A stretch of 64,000 nt of DNA from contig OZ035960.1 in assembly GCA_964034945.1 (NCBI GenBank), forward strand, positions 70,018,994-70,082,993, given 5' to 3'. A program made the translations under genes and the position numbers. The notes below the pieces were generated by a model, which worked only from the letters and a program-made list of their open reading frames with translations, ran no database searches and was not told the origin of the DNA. This document shows, in pieces, positions 10,546 through 21,742 of the stretch. The DNA comes from Chrysopilus asiliformis. Lineage: Eukaryota; Arthropoda; Insecta; Diptera; Rhagionidae. Within the stretch, counting starts at the first letter, position 1. Every line of letters begins with the position of its first letter.

Positions 10546-10816
10546 AGTTAATAAATTTTAATTGATTAAGTAGAAAAAAATATAATTTTTTATCCAGGCA
10601 GAGCCTGTGTCTTTATTGAAATCAAAACTTAGAGTGACAATATGATGAACATTTACTTATAATCTAACCTACGATTCTATTATGAATTCTATCTGTACCA
10701 GACGCTTCATCAGCAGTTTTGATGGGAACTAGAAAATCGTTGTATTTCCACGATGGGTAGTAGCAGGTGGGTCATATTTCTCCAGACGTTATCATCGGGT
10801 TAGATTGTTGTTAACT
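10546..10816 (-). repeat. Errantivirus 5' LTR, 271 bp
   Basis: Its ends are AGTTAA and TTAACT, followed by TATA at 10817-10820. No mismatch was found against the 3' LTR by eye. Confidence 0.95.
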
Positions 10817-10908
10817 TATATAAAAGAATCTTCCAGATATTGTACTGAACACACGGGGGAAATATATAAAAGAACCTTCCTTGTGTTGTACTGAACACAA
10901 CGTAAAAA
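10817..10908. repeat. Two short direct repeats beside the provirus
   Basis: A roughly 45-bp unit (TATATAAAAGAA.CTTCC...TTGTACTGAACACA) occurs twice. No other feature is seen. Confidence 0.6.
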
Positions 10909-11217
10909 CATAACAAAAGCTATAATTGTCAATCTGGCAATTATTGAAAACCTGTATGGTGATATTGGTATCTTAATTTGAGCATTTGTACCAAAATTAC
11001 ACTTTGAAGTCGAACTTTCCAATCAGATTTTTTAAAATTTATTCCAATCGGATTTTGATGTATGGGAGTTTTATGTAGAATCATATCCTAAATAACTTTT
11101 GTTCTTGGACTTTTTTGATAAGATGCACCGTTTTTGAGATATTCGGAAAAAACATTTTCGTTTGTATGGGGGGTACCCCCCCCCCCCTAATGGTCCATTT
11201 TTGCCCATGAACGAACC
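10909..11217 (-). mobile_element. Family C copy 3, truncated
   Basis: It has the 3' half: hairpin, inverted ACC.GTATGGTGA motif and GGGTACCCCCC block. It ends near CCCATGAACGAAC, before the GTCY tract. Confidence 0.6.
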
Positions 11218-11390
11218 GGGGTCCAACCAGGAACTTTCTCTCCAACTTTCTCTTTGGGATGACCAAAATCGGTCAACCCAGTAAAAAGTTAGGCGTGAAA
11301 AAAAAAAAAAAATTCAGGTGGAATTGAGAACCTTTTCCTTTTTGGAAGTCGGTTAAAAAGGTTGGGCAGGCCTGATATAGAGAGTAGACA
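11218..11390. repeat. Fragment with a family E end
   Basis: It contains an A run and the inverted motif TTTTTGGAAGTCGGTTAAAA at about 11337-11356, the same terminus that starts the blocks at 11999 and 15797. Otherwise unassigned. Confidence 0.4.
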
Positions 11391-11391
11391 T

Positions 11392-11548
11392 CCGGACTTG
11401 TACAAATGGCCGCCGAGATGAAACACGAGCGCGGAAAGTTTTCAAAATATCGTTCTTTGTCACATTATCAAAATAACGGAAATCGCTAAATATAAGTAAA
11501 AAAACTCATGTCTAGTCGCTCTAGTCCGGATGTCCACTCTCTATAATA
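11392..11548. repeat. Short foldback sequence
   Basis: TATAGAGAGTAGACATCCGGAC at the left is mirrored by GTCCGGATGTCCACTCTCTATA at the right, with about 110 bp between. Confidence 0.7.
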
Positions 11549-11883
11549 TGGGCTCTATATACACATGCTGGTGTCATAACGCCGTCTTTGACGCCTCATC
11601 TGTTTGGGGCATAACTTTCGAGATATTTAAATTACTGAGGTCAACCCTAATAATAAAAACAAATCCTTTAAAAAGAATAAAATAATATAATCATTGGAGT
11701 AAATTTAAAATTGGTTTGCATCAGGACAACATTGCTCCACAAATTCAACGACCAATAGGCTTTCCCGACGCACACAAATTTTAAACTTACTGCAATGATT
11801 ATTTTATTTTTTATTCAGCAGTTTTTCAATTTTATAGGGTTTTTCTTTAGTCGGGGTTTTTTCAAAATTTTTATTTTGTTTTA
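11503..11883 (+). repeat. Left arm of a 7.2-kb long inverted repeat
   Basis: About 380 bp match the reverse complement of 18336-18703, with scattered changes. The arm itself folds: ATAATCATTGGAGTAAATTTAAAA pairs imperfectly with TTTTAAACTTACTGCAATGATTAT. It brackets the whole 11.9-18.3 kb block. Confidence 0.75.
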
Positions 11884-11998
11884 TTGTGATAGATTCTAGT
11901 ATAAATTCAGTTAAATTTTATAAACAATTCACATATTTTATTGTGATAGGTTCTAGTTTTTATTCAGTTAAATTTTATAAACAATTCACTTATTTTTA
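11884..11998 (+). repeat. Direct repeat pair (about 52 bp)
   Basis: ATTGTGATAG.TTCTAG...CAGTTAAATTTTATAAACAATTCAC occurs twice here. A third copy at about 14697-15003 is split by a Helitron-type element. Confidence 0.7.
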
Positions 11999-13510
11999 AC
12001 CGACTTCCAAAAAAGGAGGAGGTTATCAATTCGTTTTGGTCCAACTTTATTTATTTATTTATTTTATATCTGTATGTTCACGCAGTACTTGGGTGCCGTT
12101 GCATGGATTTTGTTGAAACGTTGGTGGATGACAGAGTTCACTCCCTAGTTGGTCCCATTTTAATTTCCCCTCTCTCCGACGTTTCCCGGCCTTCCCCTCC
12201 CCTGTCAACTCCCAATCGGATGGTCCGATCGATCTGAAAATTTGTATGCGTACATTTTGGGGGACGGCTAGTGTTTTCCCCTTATCTATTTTCCCCTACC
12301 CCTTTCGCTTCTTAACCCCTCCCCTGTCAACTCCCAATCGGATGGTCCGATCAATCTGAAAATTTGTATGCTCACATTTTGGGGGACGGCTAGTGTTTTC
12401 CCCTTATCTATTTTCCCCTACCCCTTTCGCTTCTTAACCCCTCCCCTGTCAACTCCCAATCGGATGGTCCGATCGATCTGAAAATTTGTATGCTCACATT
12501 TTGGGGGACGGCTAGTGTTTTCCCCTTATCTATTTTCCCCTACTCTTTCGCTTCTTAACCCCTCCCCTATCAACTCCCAATCGGATGGTCCGATCGATCT
12601 GAAAATTTGTATGCGTACATTTTGGGGGACGGCTAGTGTTTTCCCCTTATCTATTTTCCCCTACCCCTTTCGCTTCTTAACCCCTCCCCAGTCCCCTGTC
12701 CACTAATCGGATGGTCCGATCGGTCTGAAAATTTTTATGCGTATATTTTGGGGGGCAGCGAATCCTTCAACCCTCAAATTTTCCAGATAAAAAACAAACA
12801 CATATGGGGGTTTTTAGGGTCGCCTAATCCAATTCTAATGTTTAGAAGTCTGTAAGGTTAACGAAAGGTTTCTGTCGATCTAAAAAATGTTGGTGACCAA
12901 AATTTTTGCTGTCGACCTCTAAAATTTAGTTTACAACTTACTGTTGCCATCCCTAAAAATTCGCTGTTTGGAACGATTAAAGTTTTGCTCTACCCATTTC
13001 CTAACATTAAATAGGTATATCCTATAATATAATACTAGGACTGTCGTCCTTCTGTCTGTCAGTCTGTCTGTCTGCACAATGGATCTCGAAAACAGGCCTA
13101 ACGATTTTCATGAAACTTGGGTGTTAGGGATTTTCGGGGACAAAAATACGATCTAGATAGGTATCCCCTCTGAGAAAATTCCCCTTCGACACTCCTCGCC
13201 TGGTATCTTCGAATTCGGTGGTCCGATCTTAATGAAGCTTTACAGTATTACTAAGAAGGCTAAGGGGTTTGATTTTCCACTACAAAACCTGACTTTTCCC
13301 TCCCCTCGATACCCCTCGCCTGGTATCTTCGAATTGGCTGGTCCGATCTTAATGAAACTTTCCAGTGTCACTAAGGGGGTTGAAGGCTATCGATTCGTAA
13401 CGCCGTTTTCGCACGTGGGGCGCAGCTCTACCCATTTCCTAACATTAAATATATCTATATAATATGTATATACCAAAAGTCACTAAAAATTATAAAATAA
13501 AAAACTTTTT
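11999..13510 (+). repeat. Family E block, copy 1
   Basis: It starts ACCGACTTCCAAAAAAGGAGG, an end widely seen in insect repeats. It has a TTTA-rich stretch, a 122-bp minisatellite, and a GTCTGTC microsatellite (about 13045-13075) followed by TCTCGAAAACAGGCCTAACGA. A pair of direct repeats follows (GGTATCTTCGAATT.G.TGGTCCGATCTTAATGAA). It is paralogous to 15797-17189. Frames in it are short and not conserved. Confidence 0.7.
12193..12745 (+). repeat. Minisatellite, 122-bp unit, about 4.5 copies
   Basis: Copies of CCTGTCAACTCCCAATCGGATGG start at 12201, 12323, 12445 and 12566, with a degenerate copy near 12694. Each unit contains the palindrome-like TCGGATGGTCCGATC. Confidence 0.9.
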
Positions 13511-14697
13511 AAAAAAAAGTAAAAAAAACCGACTTAAAAATGCACTAAAAAGGAAAAAATAATTTTTTTTTTTGGAAGTTGGTGCCAAAATAGAAACAAA
13601 CAATTTGCTCTCTTTTATTGTACAATCTAAAAGTGCACTAAAAAGGAAAAAATAATTTTTTTGGAAGTTGGGGCCAAAATAGAAACTTAAAGAGGACTTC
13701 TATTCATATTTCTTGAGTGTTACTTTTACAGCTATCACCAATTCTATTACTGCTATCCAAATGAAAATATTTTATCTTTCGTGACGACATCTGACAAAAG
13801 AATATTTTTTTAATTTTAACGGAGCTTACCCAAAAACAAAAGAATATTTGTTAATGTTGACGTGGGTTAAGGGCAACGTGCCAAGTAAGGAACAATACCG
13901 CTGAAATTTTTATACCCGTATGGTATGGAATACCAAAGGGTATACTAACTTTGCCTTACCGTTGTAACGCCAAGATCCCGTCATCACACACAAAAATGAA
14001 TTACACCAGTGTGTTAGGAATGACAAAAGATTTTGATTTCCGCATGTCCGTCCGTCCGTCTGTCCGTCTGTCTGTGAACTCGATTGCGGACGCACGGATT
14101 GAGCTAGAGCCTTGAAATTTTGCGCAGATCCGTTTTTCGTAAAATGCGAGGCTAAGTTCGTTAATGGGCGAAAACGGTCCATTAGGGGGGTTACCCCCCA
14201 TACGAACGAAATCGTTTTTTGCGAATACCTCAAAAACGGTGCATCTTATCAAAAAAGTGCAAGAACAAGAGTTATTTAGGATATGATTCTACATAAAACT
14301 TCCATACATCAAAATCCGATTGGAACAAATTTTAAAAAATCTCATTGGAAACTTTGACTTCAAAGTGTAATTTTGGTACAACTGTTCACTTAAATCACCA
14401 TACGGGTTTTCAATAATTGCCAGATTGGCAAATATAGCTTTTGTTATGTTTATATTATGTAGGTAGGCTGTAAAAAAATAATAGTTTGAATCTCATCTCT
14501 GTGACTTATTAGAAAACAAAAACTTTTGGTACAATTCAATAAATAATAATTTTATTTATTAGAAATTTTTTAATTTTATATTTTGTACAATAAAAGAGAG
14601 CAAATTGTTTGTTTCTATTTTGGCACCAACTTCCAAAAAAAAAATTATTTTTTCCTTTTTAGTGCATTTTTAAGTCGGTTTTTTTTACTTTTTTTTT
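13511..14697. mobile_element. Foldback element with about 113-bp inverted arms, copy 1
   Basis: The left arm (13511-13624) contains ACCGACTTAAAAATGCACTAAAAAGG and GGAAGTTGGTGCCAAAATAG; the right arm (14585-14697) is its inverse. Family C copy 4 lies inside. The same arrangement recurs at 17190-18268. Confidence 0.75.
13908..14448 (+). mobile_element. Family C copy 4
   Basis: Full-length copy with GTCC/GTCT tract, GGGGTTACCCCCC block, and 3' hairpin slightly mutated (TGGCAAAT). Confidence 0.65.
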
Positions 14698-14743
14698 ATT
14701 GTGATAGATTCTAGTTTTTATTCAGTTAAATTTTATATTTTAA

Positions 14744-14993
14744 CTAGCAGACCCTTCGTTGCCAGCTTAAAATTTTTTGTATAAACTTTAGCTTGAAAAA
14801 AAACATTATCCTTACAGGACCTTCCGTTTCGAATTTTGAAAATCTGACATAGCGAAAAACCTGCTCCTGGCAACGCAGATCATTTTGCAAAAAACGCGTA
14901 AAAATCGGTCCAGTAGTTTTTGAGTTTTGTAATCTCAAACTAACCAACAAACCAACCAACAGACAAACTTCCATTTTTATATATATATATAGA
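14744..14993 (-). mobile_element. Family D copy 1: short Helitron-like element
   Basis: On the minus strand it begins TCTATATATATATATAAAAATGG and ends CTAG, with host A before and T after. TC...CTRR ends and insertion between A and T are Helitron hallmarks. It has no internal tandem repeat. It contains AAACTCAAAAACTACTGGACCG and AACGAAGGGTCTG near the ends, seen in all family D copies. Confidence 0.65.
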
Positions 14994-15168
14994 TAAACAA
15001 TTCACGTAACTTAACTAAGTCGAAAAGATTTTAAGCCACAACCACACAGAACTCAGAACAACAACTCCACTCAATTCAATCAACCAGATTAATTTCAACC
15101 TGTTTTTGGCCGTGCAAGTCGTTTTATACAATTTTTACAAGGCAAAAATCCATGGATCTTCTTCCTTT
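14994..15168. other. Short unassigned stretch
   Basis: It holds the remainder of the split direct repeat (AAACAATTCAC) and then CA-rich sequence. No gene or repeat is recognised. Confidence 0.4.
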
Positions 15169-15172
15169 TTAA

Positions 15173-15794
15173 CACGTTGACGGACAGTAGAAACAAGTGA
15201 AATTCGAAAATTGACACTATATGTTTTTGTAATTTTTAGAATATTAGAAGTATAGTTTTACTCTTTCTGCTTAAATACACTTAATTTTGATTAATTCAGC
15301 ACCTTTAATTAGGTTGCGGCTACAACCGTCATGGCGCCAGCGGACTCTAGACACTATGTAATGGGACGATGGCGGCTATAACAGCAAAAATTTAAAAACG
15401 TAAATGACAGGTTTAATGACTGAAATAAGCAATTTTTTGTGAGCAACAAAGTATTTTTGGGAGTTTTACACGAAATGTTAGTTCATGATCAAACAAAAAT
15501 AAATAAATGACAAATAAATTTATTATAATTTTATAATTATTATAAATTGAAGAGAAAACAAGATCGCACTACTCCGTTCACAACCACGTGCATACTCAAT
15601 GTGTTAACCTTGCATACTAAATTTTTTTTCGAAAACATGACACTAGGCTTCTACTTGTACGCTGGTAAATGCACATTTGTGCTGCTACAGCCGCAGTGTC
15701 TAAAAACGACCGTTTCGTATTGGACGGCTATTGCCGTCATGTCACATAGTGAACTTGAACTTGACGGCTATAGACGCAACTGTCCGTCAACGTG
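15173..15794. mobile_element. piggyBac-like MITE, 622 bp
   Basis: Ends CACGTTGACGGACAG and CTGTCCGTCAACGTG are perfect inverted repeats. They are flanked by TTAA on both sides (15169-15172, 15795-15798). TTAA target duplication points to piggyBac or another TTAA-specific superfamily. There is no transposase. It sits directly beside family E copy 2. Confidence 0.75.
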
Positions 15795-15796
15795 TT

Positions 15797-17189
15797 AACC
15801 GACTTCCAAAAAAAGGAGGAGGTTATCAATTCGTTTTGGTCCAACTTTATTTATTTATTTATTTTATATCTGTATGTTCACGCAGTACTTGGGTGCCGTT
15901 GCATGGATTTTGTTGAAACGTTGGTGAATGACAGAGTTCACTCCCTAGTTGGTCCCATTTTAATTTCCCCTCTCTCCGACGTTTCCCGGCCTTCCCCTCC
16001 CCTGTCAACTCCCAATCGGATGGTCCCATCGATCTGAAAATTTGTATGCGTACATTTTGGGGGACGGCTAGTGTTTTCCCCTTATCTATTTTCCCCTACC
16101 CCTTTCGCTTCTTAACCCCTCCCCTGTCAACTCCCAATCGGATGGTCCGATCGATCTGAAAATTTGTATGCGTACATTTTGGGGGACGGCTAGTGTTTTC
16201 CCCTTATCTATTTTCCCCTACCCCTTTCGCTTCTTAACCCCTCCCCTGTCAACTCCCAATCGGATGGTCCGATCAGTCTGAAAATTTGTATGCGTACCTT
16301 TTTGGGGGACGGCTAGTGTTTTCCCCTTATCTTTTTTCCTCTACCCCTTTCGCTTCTTAACCCCTCCCCACCCCTGTCCACTAATCGGATGGTCCGATCG
16401 GTCTGAAAATTTTTATGCGTATATTTTGGGGGGCAGTGAATCCTTCAACCCTCAAATTTTCCAGATAAAAAACAAACACATATGGGAGTTTTTGGGGTCG
16501 CCTAATCCAATTCTAATGTTTACAAGTCTGTAAGGTTAACGAAAGGTTTCTGTCGATCTAAAAAATGTTGGTGACGACCCCCAAAATTTTTGCTGTCGAC
16601 CTCTAAAATTTAGTTTACAACTTACTGTTGCCATCCCTAAAAATTCGCTGTGTGGAACGATCAAAGTTTTGCTCTACCCATTTCCTAACATTAAATAGGT
16701 ATATCCTATAATATAATACGAGGACTGTCGTCCTTCTGTCTGTCAGTCTGTCTGTCTGCACAATGGATCTCGAAAACAGGCCTAACGATTTTCATGAAAC
16801 TTGGGTGTTAGGGATTTTCGGGGACAAAAATACGATCTAGATAGGTATCCCCTCTGAGAAAATTCCCCTTCAACACCCCTCGCCTGGTATCTTCGAATTC
16901 GGTGGTCCGATCTTAATGAATCTTTACAGTATTACTAAGAAGGCTAAGGGGTTTGATTTTCCACTACAAAACCTGACTTTTCCCTCCCCTCGAAACCCCT
17001 CACCTGGTATCTTCGAATTGGCTGGTCCGATCTTAATGAAACTTTCCAGTGTCACTAAGGGGGTTGAAGGCTATCGATTCGTAATGCCGTTTTCGCAAGC
17101 GGGCCGCAGCTCTACCCATTTCCTAACATTAAATATATCTATATAATGTATATACCAAAAATCACTAAAAATTATAAAATAAAAAACTT
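15797..17189 (+). repeat. Family E block, copy 2
   Basis: Paralogous to 11999-13510, in the same order: ACCGACTTCC start, 122-bp minisatellite, GTCTGTC tract at about 16735-16765, TCTCGAAAACAGGCC block and paired direct repeats. Confidence 0.7.
16001..16420 (+). repeat. Minisatellite, 122-bp unit, about 3.4 copies
   Basis: Units begin at 16001, 16123 and 16245, with a partial fourth copy. Same unit as at 12193-12745 but fewer copies. Confidence 0.9.
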
Positions 17190-18268
17190 TTTAAAAAAAA
17201 GTAAAAAAAACCGACTTAAAAATGCACTAAAAAGGAAAAAATAATTTTTTTGGAAGTTGGTGCCAAAATAGAAACAAACAATTTGCTCTCTTTATTGTAC
17301 AATCTAAAAGTGCACTAAAAAGGAAAAAATAATTTTTTTGGAAGTTGGGGCCAACATAGAAACTTAAAGAGGACTTCTATTCATATTTCTTGAGTGTTAC
17401 AAATAATTTTATTGTAACAAGAATTGTTAAGACAATCAAAAGCTTTTTACAGTTGTCGAGTACTTTTATGTACAATAGACTCGCGGTTAAAATATCACAA
17501 TGATGTGATAAAAATAAATTTTTTATAGTGACAAGAATCGATATTCAAAATTTGGGGAATATAAAACCCATTCAATATGTATTTTAATACAATTTTCACT
17601 CACCTCTACGAGCACCTATTTATCTAAATTGTTGTATGTGGTAATTTCAAATTCGGAAAGCTTTAAAACTTAAAATTTTTCCTTTCACTACTTAACGGTT
17701 CTTTAAAATAATGTTTTTTTAAATAAGTACCACCTTGACTGAAATGAAAACTAAACCGACTGAAATGGGGTACCCCCCATACGAACGAAAACGTTTTTTG
17801 CGAATACCTCAAAAACGGTGCATCTTGTCAAAAAAGTGCAAGAACAAAAGTTATTTAGGATATGATTCTACATAAAACTTCCATACATGAAAATCCGATT
17901 GGAACAAATTTTAAAAAATCTCATTGGAAACTTTGACTTCAAACTGGAATTTTGATACAACTGTTCACTTAAATCACCATACGGGTTTTCAATAATTGCC
18001 AGATTGGCAATTATAGCTTTTGTTATGTTTATATTATGTAAGTAGGCTGTAAAAAAATAATGGTTTGAATCTCATCTCTGTGACTTATTAGAAAACAAAA
18101 ACTTTTGGTACAATTCAATAAATAATAATTTTATTTATTAGAAATTTTTTAATTTTATATATTGTACAATAAAAGAGAGCAAATTGTTTGTTTCTATTTT
18201 GGCACCAACTTCCAAAAAAATTATTTTTTCCTTTTTAGTGCATTTTTAAGTCGGTTTTTTTTACTTTT
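17190..18268. mobile_element. Foldback element, copy 2
   Basis: Arms at 17190-17304 and 18163-18268 are inverse copies. The interior differs from copy 1 around 17400-17760, with an unrelated 350-bp stretch, and holds family C copy 5. Confidence 0.75.
17767..18027 (+). mobile_element. Family C copy 5, 5'-truncated
   Basis: It starts in the GGGGTACCCCCC block and keeps the subterminal repeat and the ATTGCCAGATTGGCAAT hairpin near the 3' end. Confidence 0.6.
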
Positions 18269-18335
18269 TTTTTCTATTTCAATCCCTAATTTTTGTATTG
18301 GATTCCATATCAGTTGGAATCTTAATATATAAAAA

Positions 18336-18703
18336 AAAACAAAATAAAAATTTTGAAAAACTAACGAAAAACCATAAAAAAATTGAAATACTCCTGAATA
18401 AAAAAATCCTTTAAAAATGATAAAATAATCATTACAGTAAATTTAAAATTTGTGTGCGTCGGGAAAGCCTATTGGTCGTTGAATTTGTGAAGCAAGGTTG
18501 TCATGAAGCAAACCAATTTTAAATTTACTCCAATGATTATATTATTTTATCCTTTTTAAACGATTTTTTTTATTATTGGGGTTGACCTCAGTAATTTAAA
18601 TATCTCGAAACTTATGCCCCAAAAGGCATGACACCAGCATGTGTGTATAGAGCCCATAATTGAGAGAGTGGACATCCGGACTAGAGCAACTAGACATGAG
18701 TTT
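18336..18703 (-). repeat. Right arm of the 7.2-kb long inverted repeat
   Basis: Reverse complement of 11503-11883. The two arms enclose both paralogous E/foldback blocks and the piggyBac-like MITE. Confidence 0.75.
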
Positions 18704-18904
18704 TTATACCCTTATGGGTATGGTGAAATGAGTTTTTATACCCGTATGGTGGGGGTTTTTCAAAATTTTTATTTTGTTTTTTTTTCACTCTTTTTAAAGA
18801 TAACAGTGAACAAACTTTTTATGTCCGATTGAATTTAAAGTTTTTTGGTAAGCATTTTGTACTGTACTAATTATTTAAAGATCAACAATTTTTTTCAAGT
18901 AATG

Positions 18905-19320
18905 TCCCTCGAATGCCGAAGCGGGATCGAAAACGGTTCAGGGAATCAAAATAAACAGGGAGTGGAGAGGTAACGTTAGGTGAGGGTGAATTCCTACACA
19001 CTAAAATATTTCTTTCATTATTTACAAGGAAATGTCGGAAGCGAGATCGAAATAGGTTTAGTGGATCAGAAAGTACAAGGAGAGGAGGTTTAAATTGAGG
19101 GGGAGGGGTAACTGTAGTACACTAAAATATTCCTTTCATTATTTACAAGGAAATGGCGGAAGCGGGATCGAAATCAGTTCAGTGGATCAGGAGATACAAG
19201 GAGAGGGGGTTTAAATTGAGGGGGAACGGGGAATTTTTAAACGCAAGAACCATGCGACACCCATATCCAGCCGAATGCCCAAAACGGGACCGAAATCGGT
19301 TGAGTGGTTCAAAAGTTATG
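18905..19320 (+). repeat. Minisatellite, about 120-bp unit, 4 degenerate copies
   Basis: Copies of GCGGAAGCGGGATCGAAATCGGTTCAGTGGATCA-like sequence begin near 18915, 19033, 19155 and 19276. The units are unrelated to the family E and family D arrays but have nearly the same length. Frames across it are not convincing genes. Confidence 0.7.
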
Positions 19321-19559
19321 AGGGAAGAACTCACAAACTTTAAGCCAAGCGCATATACCTTCTCCGTTCCGTCGGGGGTAAAAACCAATCATACTTTGAA
19401 CTGCCTTTGATTTTTTGAAGTGAAAACTTCTTTAGCGGCGTTGTGAGTGATTTCAAACTCGATGAAACGAAAAAGCGACAGTAAAAAGAGATAGGATATT
19501 TTAGCCTGCGAGAAAATGAGATAGAATACAGATGGGTGCCAGTCAATTTATCGTAAACA

Positions 19560-19675
19560 AGAGTGTTAGGAAGGGGGAAGGGGGAAGGGGTAGGGGAAGG
19601 GGAAGAGGGCGTCGTACGAGAAGGGAAAGGGGAGAAGGGAGAAGTCGTAGGAGGGTGGAAGTGGAGAGAGGAGGC
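19560..19675 (+). repeat. Purine-rich low-complexity tract
   Basis: An almost pure A/G run (GGAAGGGGGAAGGGG...) about 115 bp long. Open frames on either strand here are low-complexity artefacts. Confidence 0.9.
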
Positions 19676-19708
19676 GATAAATTATGTTTCGTCATAAATT
19701 GCAATATA

Positions 19709-20470
19709 TACATATCTACTCGTATATAAATAAAAATGAATGTTTTATTGTTTGTCTGTCTGCCTGAGATTACAAAACTCAAAAACTACTGGACCGATTT
19801 TTATGCGGTTTTTTGCAAAATGGTCTATGTTGCCAGGAGCAGGTTTTTAGCTATGTACATTTTCGAAATTCGAAACGGAAGGTCTTGTAAGGATAATGAA
19901 AATATCCTTTTTCCCATTTTTCCCCGGAAAAATTGGCATTATGGGGTTTTTGGGGTCGCTGATCGCGAATCCGGTATTAGATTTTCAAAATTCGAAACGG
20001 AAGGTCCTGTAAGGATAATAAAAATATCCTTTTTTCCATTTTTCCCCGGAAAAATTTGCACTATAGGGTTTTTGGGGTCACTGATCACGAATCCGGTATT
20101 AGATTTTCAAAATTCGAAACGGAAGGTCCTGTAAGGATAAATATCCTTTTTCCCGTTTTTCCTCGGAAAAATCGGCATAAGGGGATTTTTGGGGTCGCTG
20201 ATCACGAATCCGGTATTAGATTTTCAAAATTCGAAACGGAAGGTCCTGTAAGGATAATGAAAATATCCTTTTTCCCGTTTTTCCTCGGAAAAATCGGCAT
20301 AAGGGGATTTTTGGGGTCGCTGATCACGAATCCGGTATTAGATTTTCAAAATTCGAAACGAAAGGTCCTGTAAGGATAAATATCCTTTTTCCCGTTTTTC
20401 CTCGGAAAAATCGGCATAAGGGGATTTTTGGGGTCGCTGATCATGAATCCGGTATTAGATTTTCAATAAA
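19709..20470 (+). mobile_element. Family D copy 2 with about 5 satellite units
   Basis: The 5' end is near TCTACTCGTATATAAATAAAAATG, then TTTGTCTGTCTGCC and AAACTCAAAAACTACTGG. Then come units of about 118 bp, each with AATTCGAAACGGAAGGTCCTG and TGATCACGAATCCGGTATTAG. The 3' end is cut off near 20470, so no CTAG terminus is present. Confidence 0.7.
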
Positions 20471-21175
20471 AATATAATATGACTTTTGAACTTGGTATCA
20501 ATATTATAATAAATAAACGCTATAACTATCCCACACCTGATACCGCATTCGTCTCATTCTCTCGCTGTTTAGTTTTCCTAAGGTTTCACTTCTACCGCGT
20601 GTGCACTGCACACACATGTTTTTTTTGTTTAGAACTTTATATATTTCAAAAGACGTTTTTATATTTATTTAAATATTTATGCTGTGGAATGTCTAAAAGT
20701 TTTATTTTTGTTTAATAAGTATAATTTAAGAATATTTTTGCATATATTTTTATTAGCTTAATATAATTTTCTCATCTAAATTATATTTATTAAATATTCG
20801 GGTACATAAATCTAATAATGTTTCTTCGTTTGATATTTTATTTTACGGAAATTGTGGCAAAATAATAATTAAAATCGAATTTTGAATGAGCGTTTGGAAC
20901 ATGTTTATATTCGTGTAAGTAGGGGGGGCTAATGTAAGCGTGGGGTAAAAGAAAACAGACACAATTATTCAAGAATTTCGGGTTTACAAGCCAGATCGAA
21001 ATACAATGAATGAACATGATCATTCCCTTCATGTTAAGGGAAATTTTATTTCAATATACATTCTTGCCGGATATTTTGACGAGGAAATTTGTGTTTGGTG
21101 ACCCAAAGTAAATTTTTTCAGTTTTCATAAAAAAGGTTGTAATTTTGTTAAAATCAAAGAACGTAATTAATGCTG
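20471..21175. other. About 700 bp without recognised feature
   Basis: AT-rich sequence without a convincing open frame, repeat or RNA gene. It may be ancestral single-copy sequence. Confidence 0.4.
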
Positions 21176-21272
21176 TTTACTTTCTTCTACGGAGTATAAT
21201 AAAGTATTGTATTTATGAAAAATTTCGATCTCTTAATTTTGCCTAAAATATTTCCCGATTACTCCTGAGTCG
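21176..21272 (+). mobile_element. Family B copy 2, left piece
   Basis: It starts ACTTTCTTCTACGGAGTATAATAAAG and runs to ACTCCTGAGTCG, where the LTR element interrupts it. It continues at 38275. The joined site matches uninterrupted family B at 45475-45589. Confidence 0.85.
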
Positions 21273-21742
21273 TGTAATGCCCGTCCTTGATATTTAAATC
21301 CTTTAAATAAAATTTTGATTTTCGCGCGTTCAACTGATTCTACTCCCATATCTACTCATTACGCCCACGAGCGCTGGTAGCTAAACTAGCCTGGTAAAAC
21401 CAGTATTTGTTTGAAAAAAGGAAAAAAACCATGAGGCTAGAGATTAGAGAGAGGATCGAGAAAAGTTCTTCTGGTTCCTGCCTTGATCCAGTAGAGATCA
21501 CTTTTTTTGATAATTCTAAGAAAACATATTTCTCCTGTAATATACGTAAACTAAATTAAATTTAAAAGTTTGTAATAAAATAAAGAATATCGTCGAAAAT
21601 TATTCAATATATCATCTAAAAACTTCAACAATTATTCATCGCTGTGCAAGGAGACTTTTTACTTTGATTCTCATTGAAGAACATCATTTCATCGAGAATC
21701 ATCATTTCAGAACATCATTTCAATACAGCTCAGGTCGAGACA

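Larger units (their letters stand above)
6383..10816 (-). mobile_element. Errantivirus-type (insect gypsy-like) provirus with pol deleted
   Basis: In minus-strand order it has: 5' LTR, tRNA-Lys-type PBS, a leader of about 1.1 kb, gag with a frame break, a remnant of the integrase end, env, polypurine tract and 3' LTR. The TATA duplication on both sides and AGTTAA ends match the gypsy/17.6/297 group of Drosophila. The element is 4434 bp, whereas such elements are usually 7-8 kb; protease, RT, RNase H and most of integrase are missing. It can only have moved with enzymes supplied in trans, or lost pol after insertion. The LTRs look identical, so the insertion is young. Confidence 0.92.

Noticed and set aside
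15547..16040. Small frames of 60-83 codons as possible host genes
   Set aside because: They span the piggyBac-like MITE and its border with family E, and the family E part recurs at 12 kb without conserved frames.
19543..19782. Overlapping Arg/Gly-rich and Leu/Pro-rich frames
   Set aside because: Both come from the purine-rich low-complexity tract and its complement.
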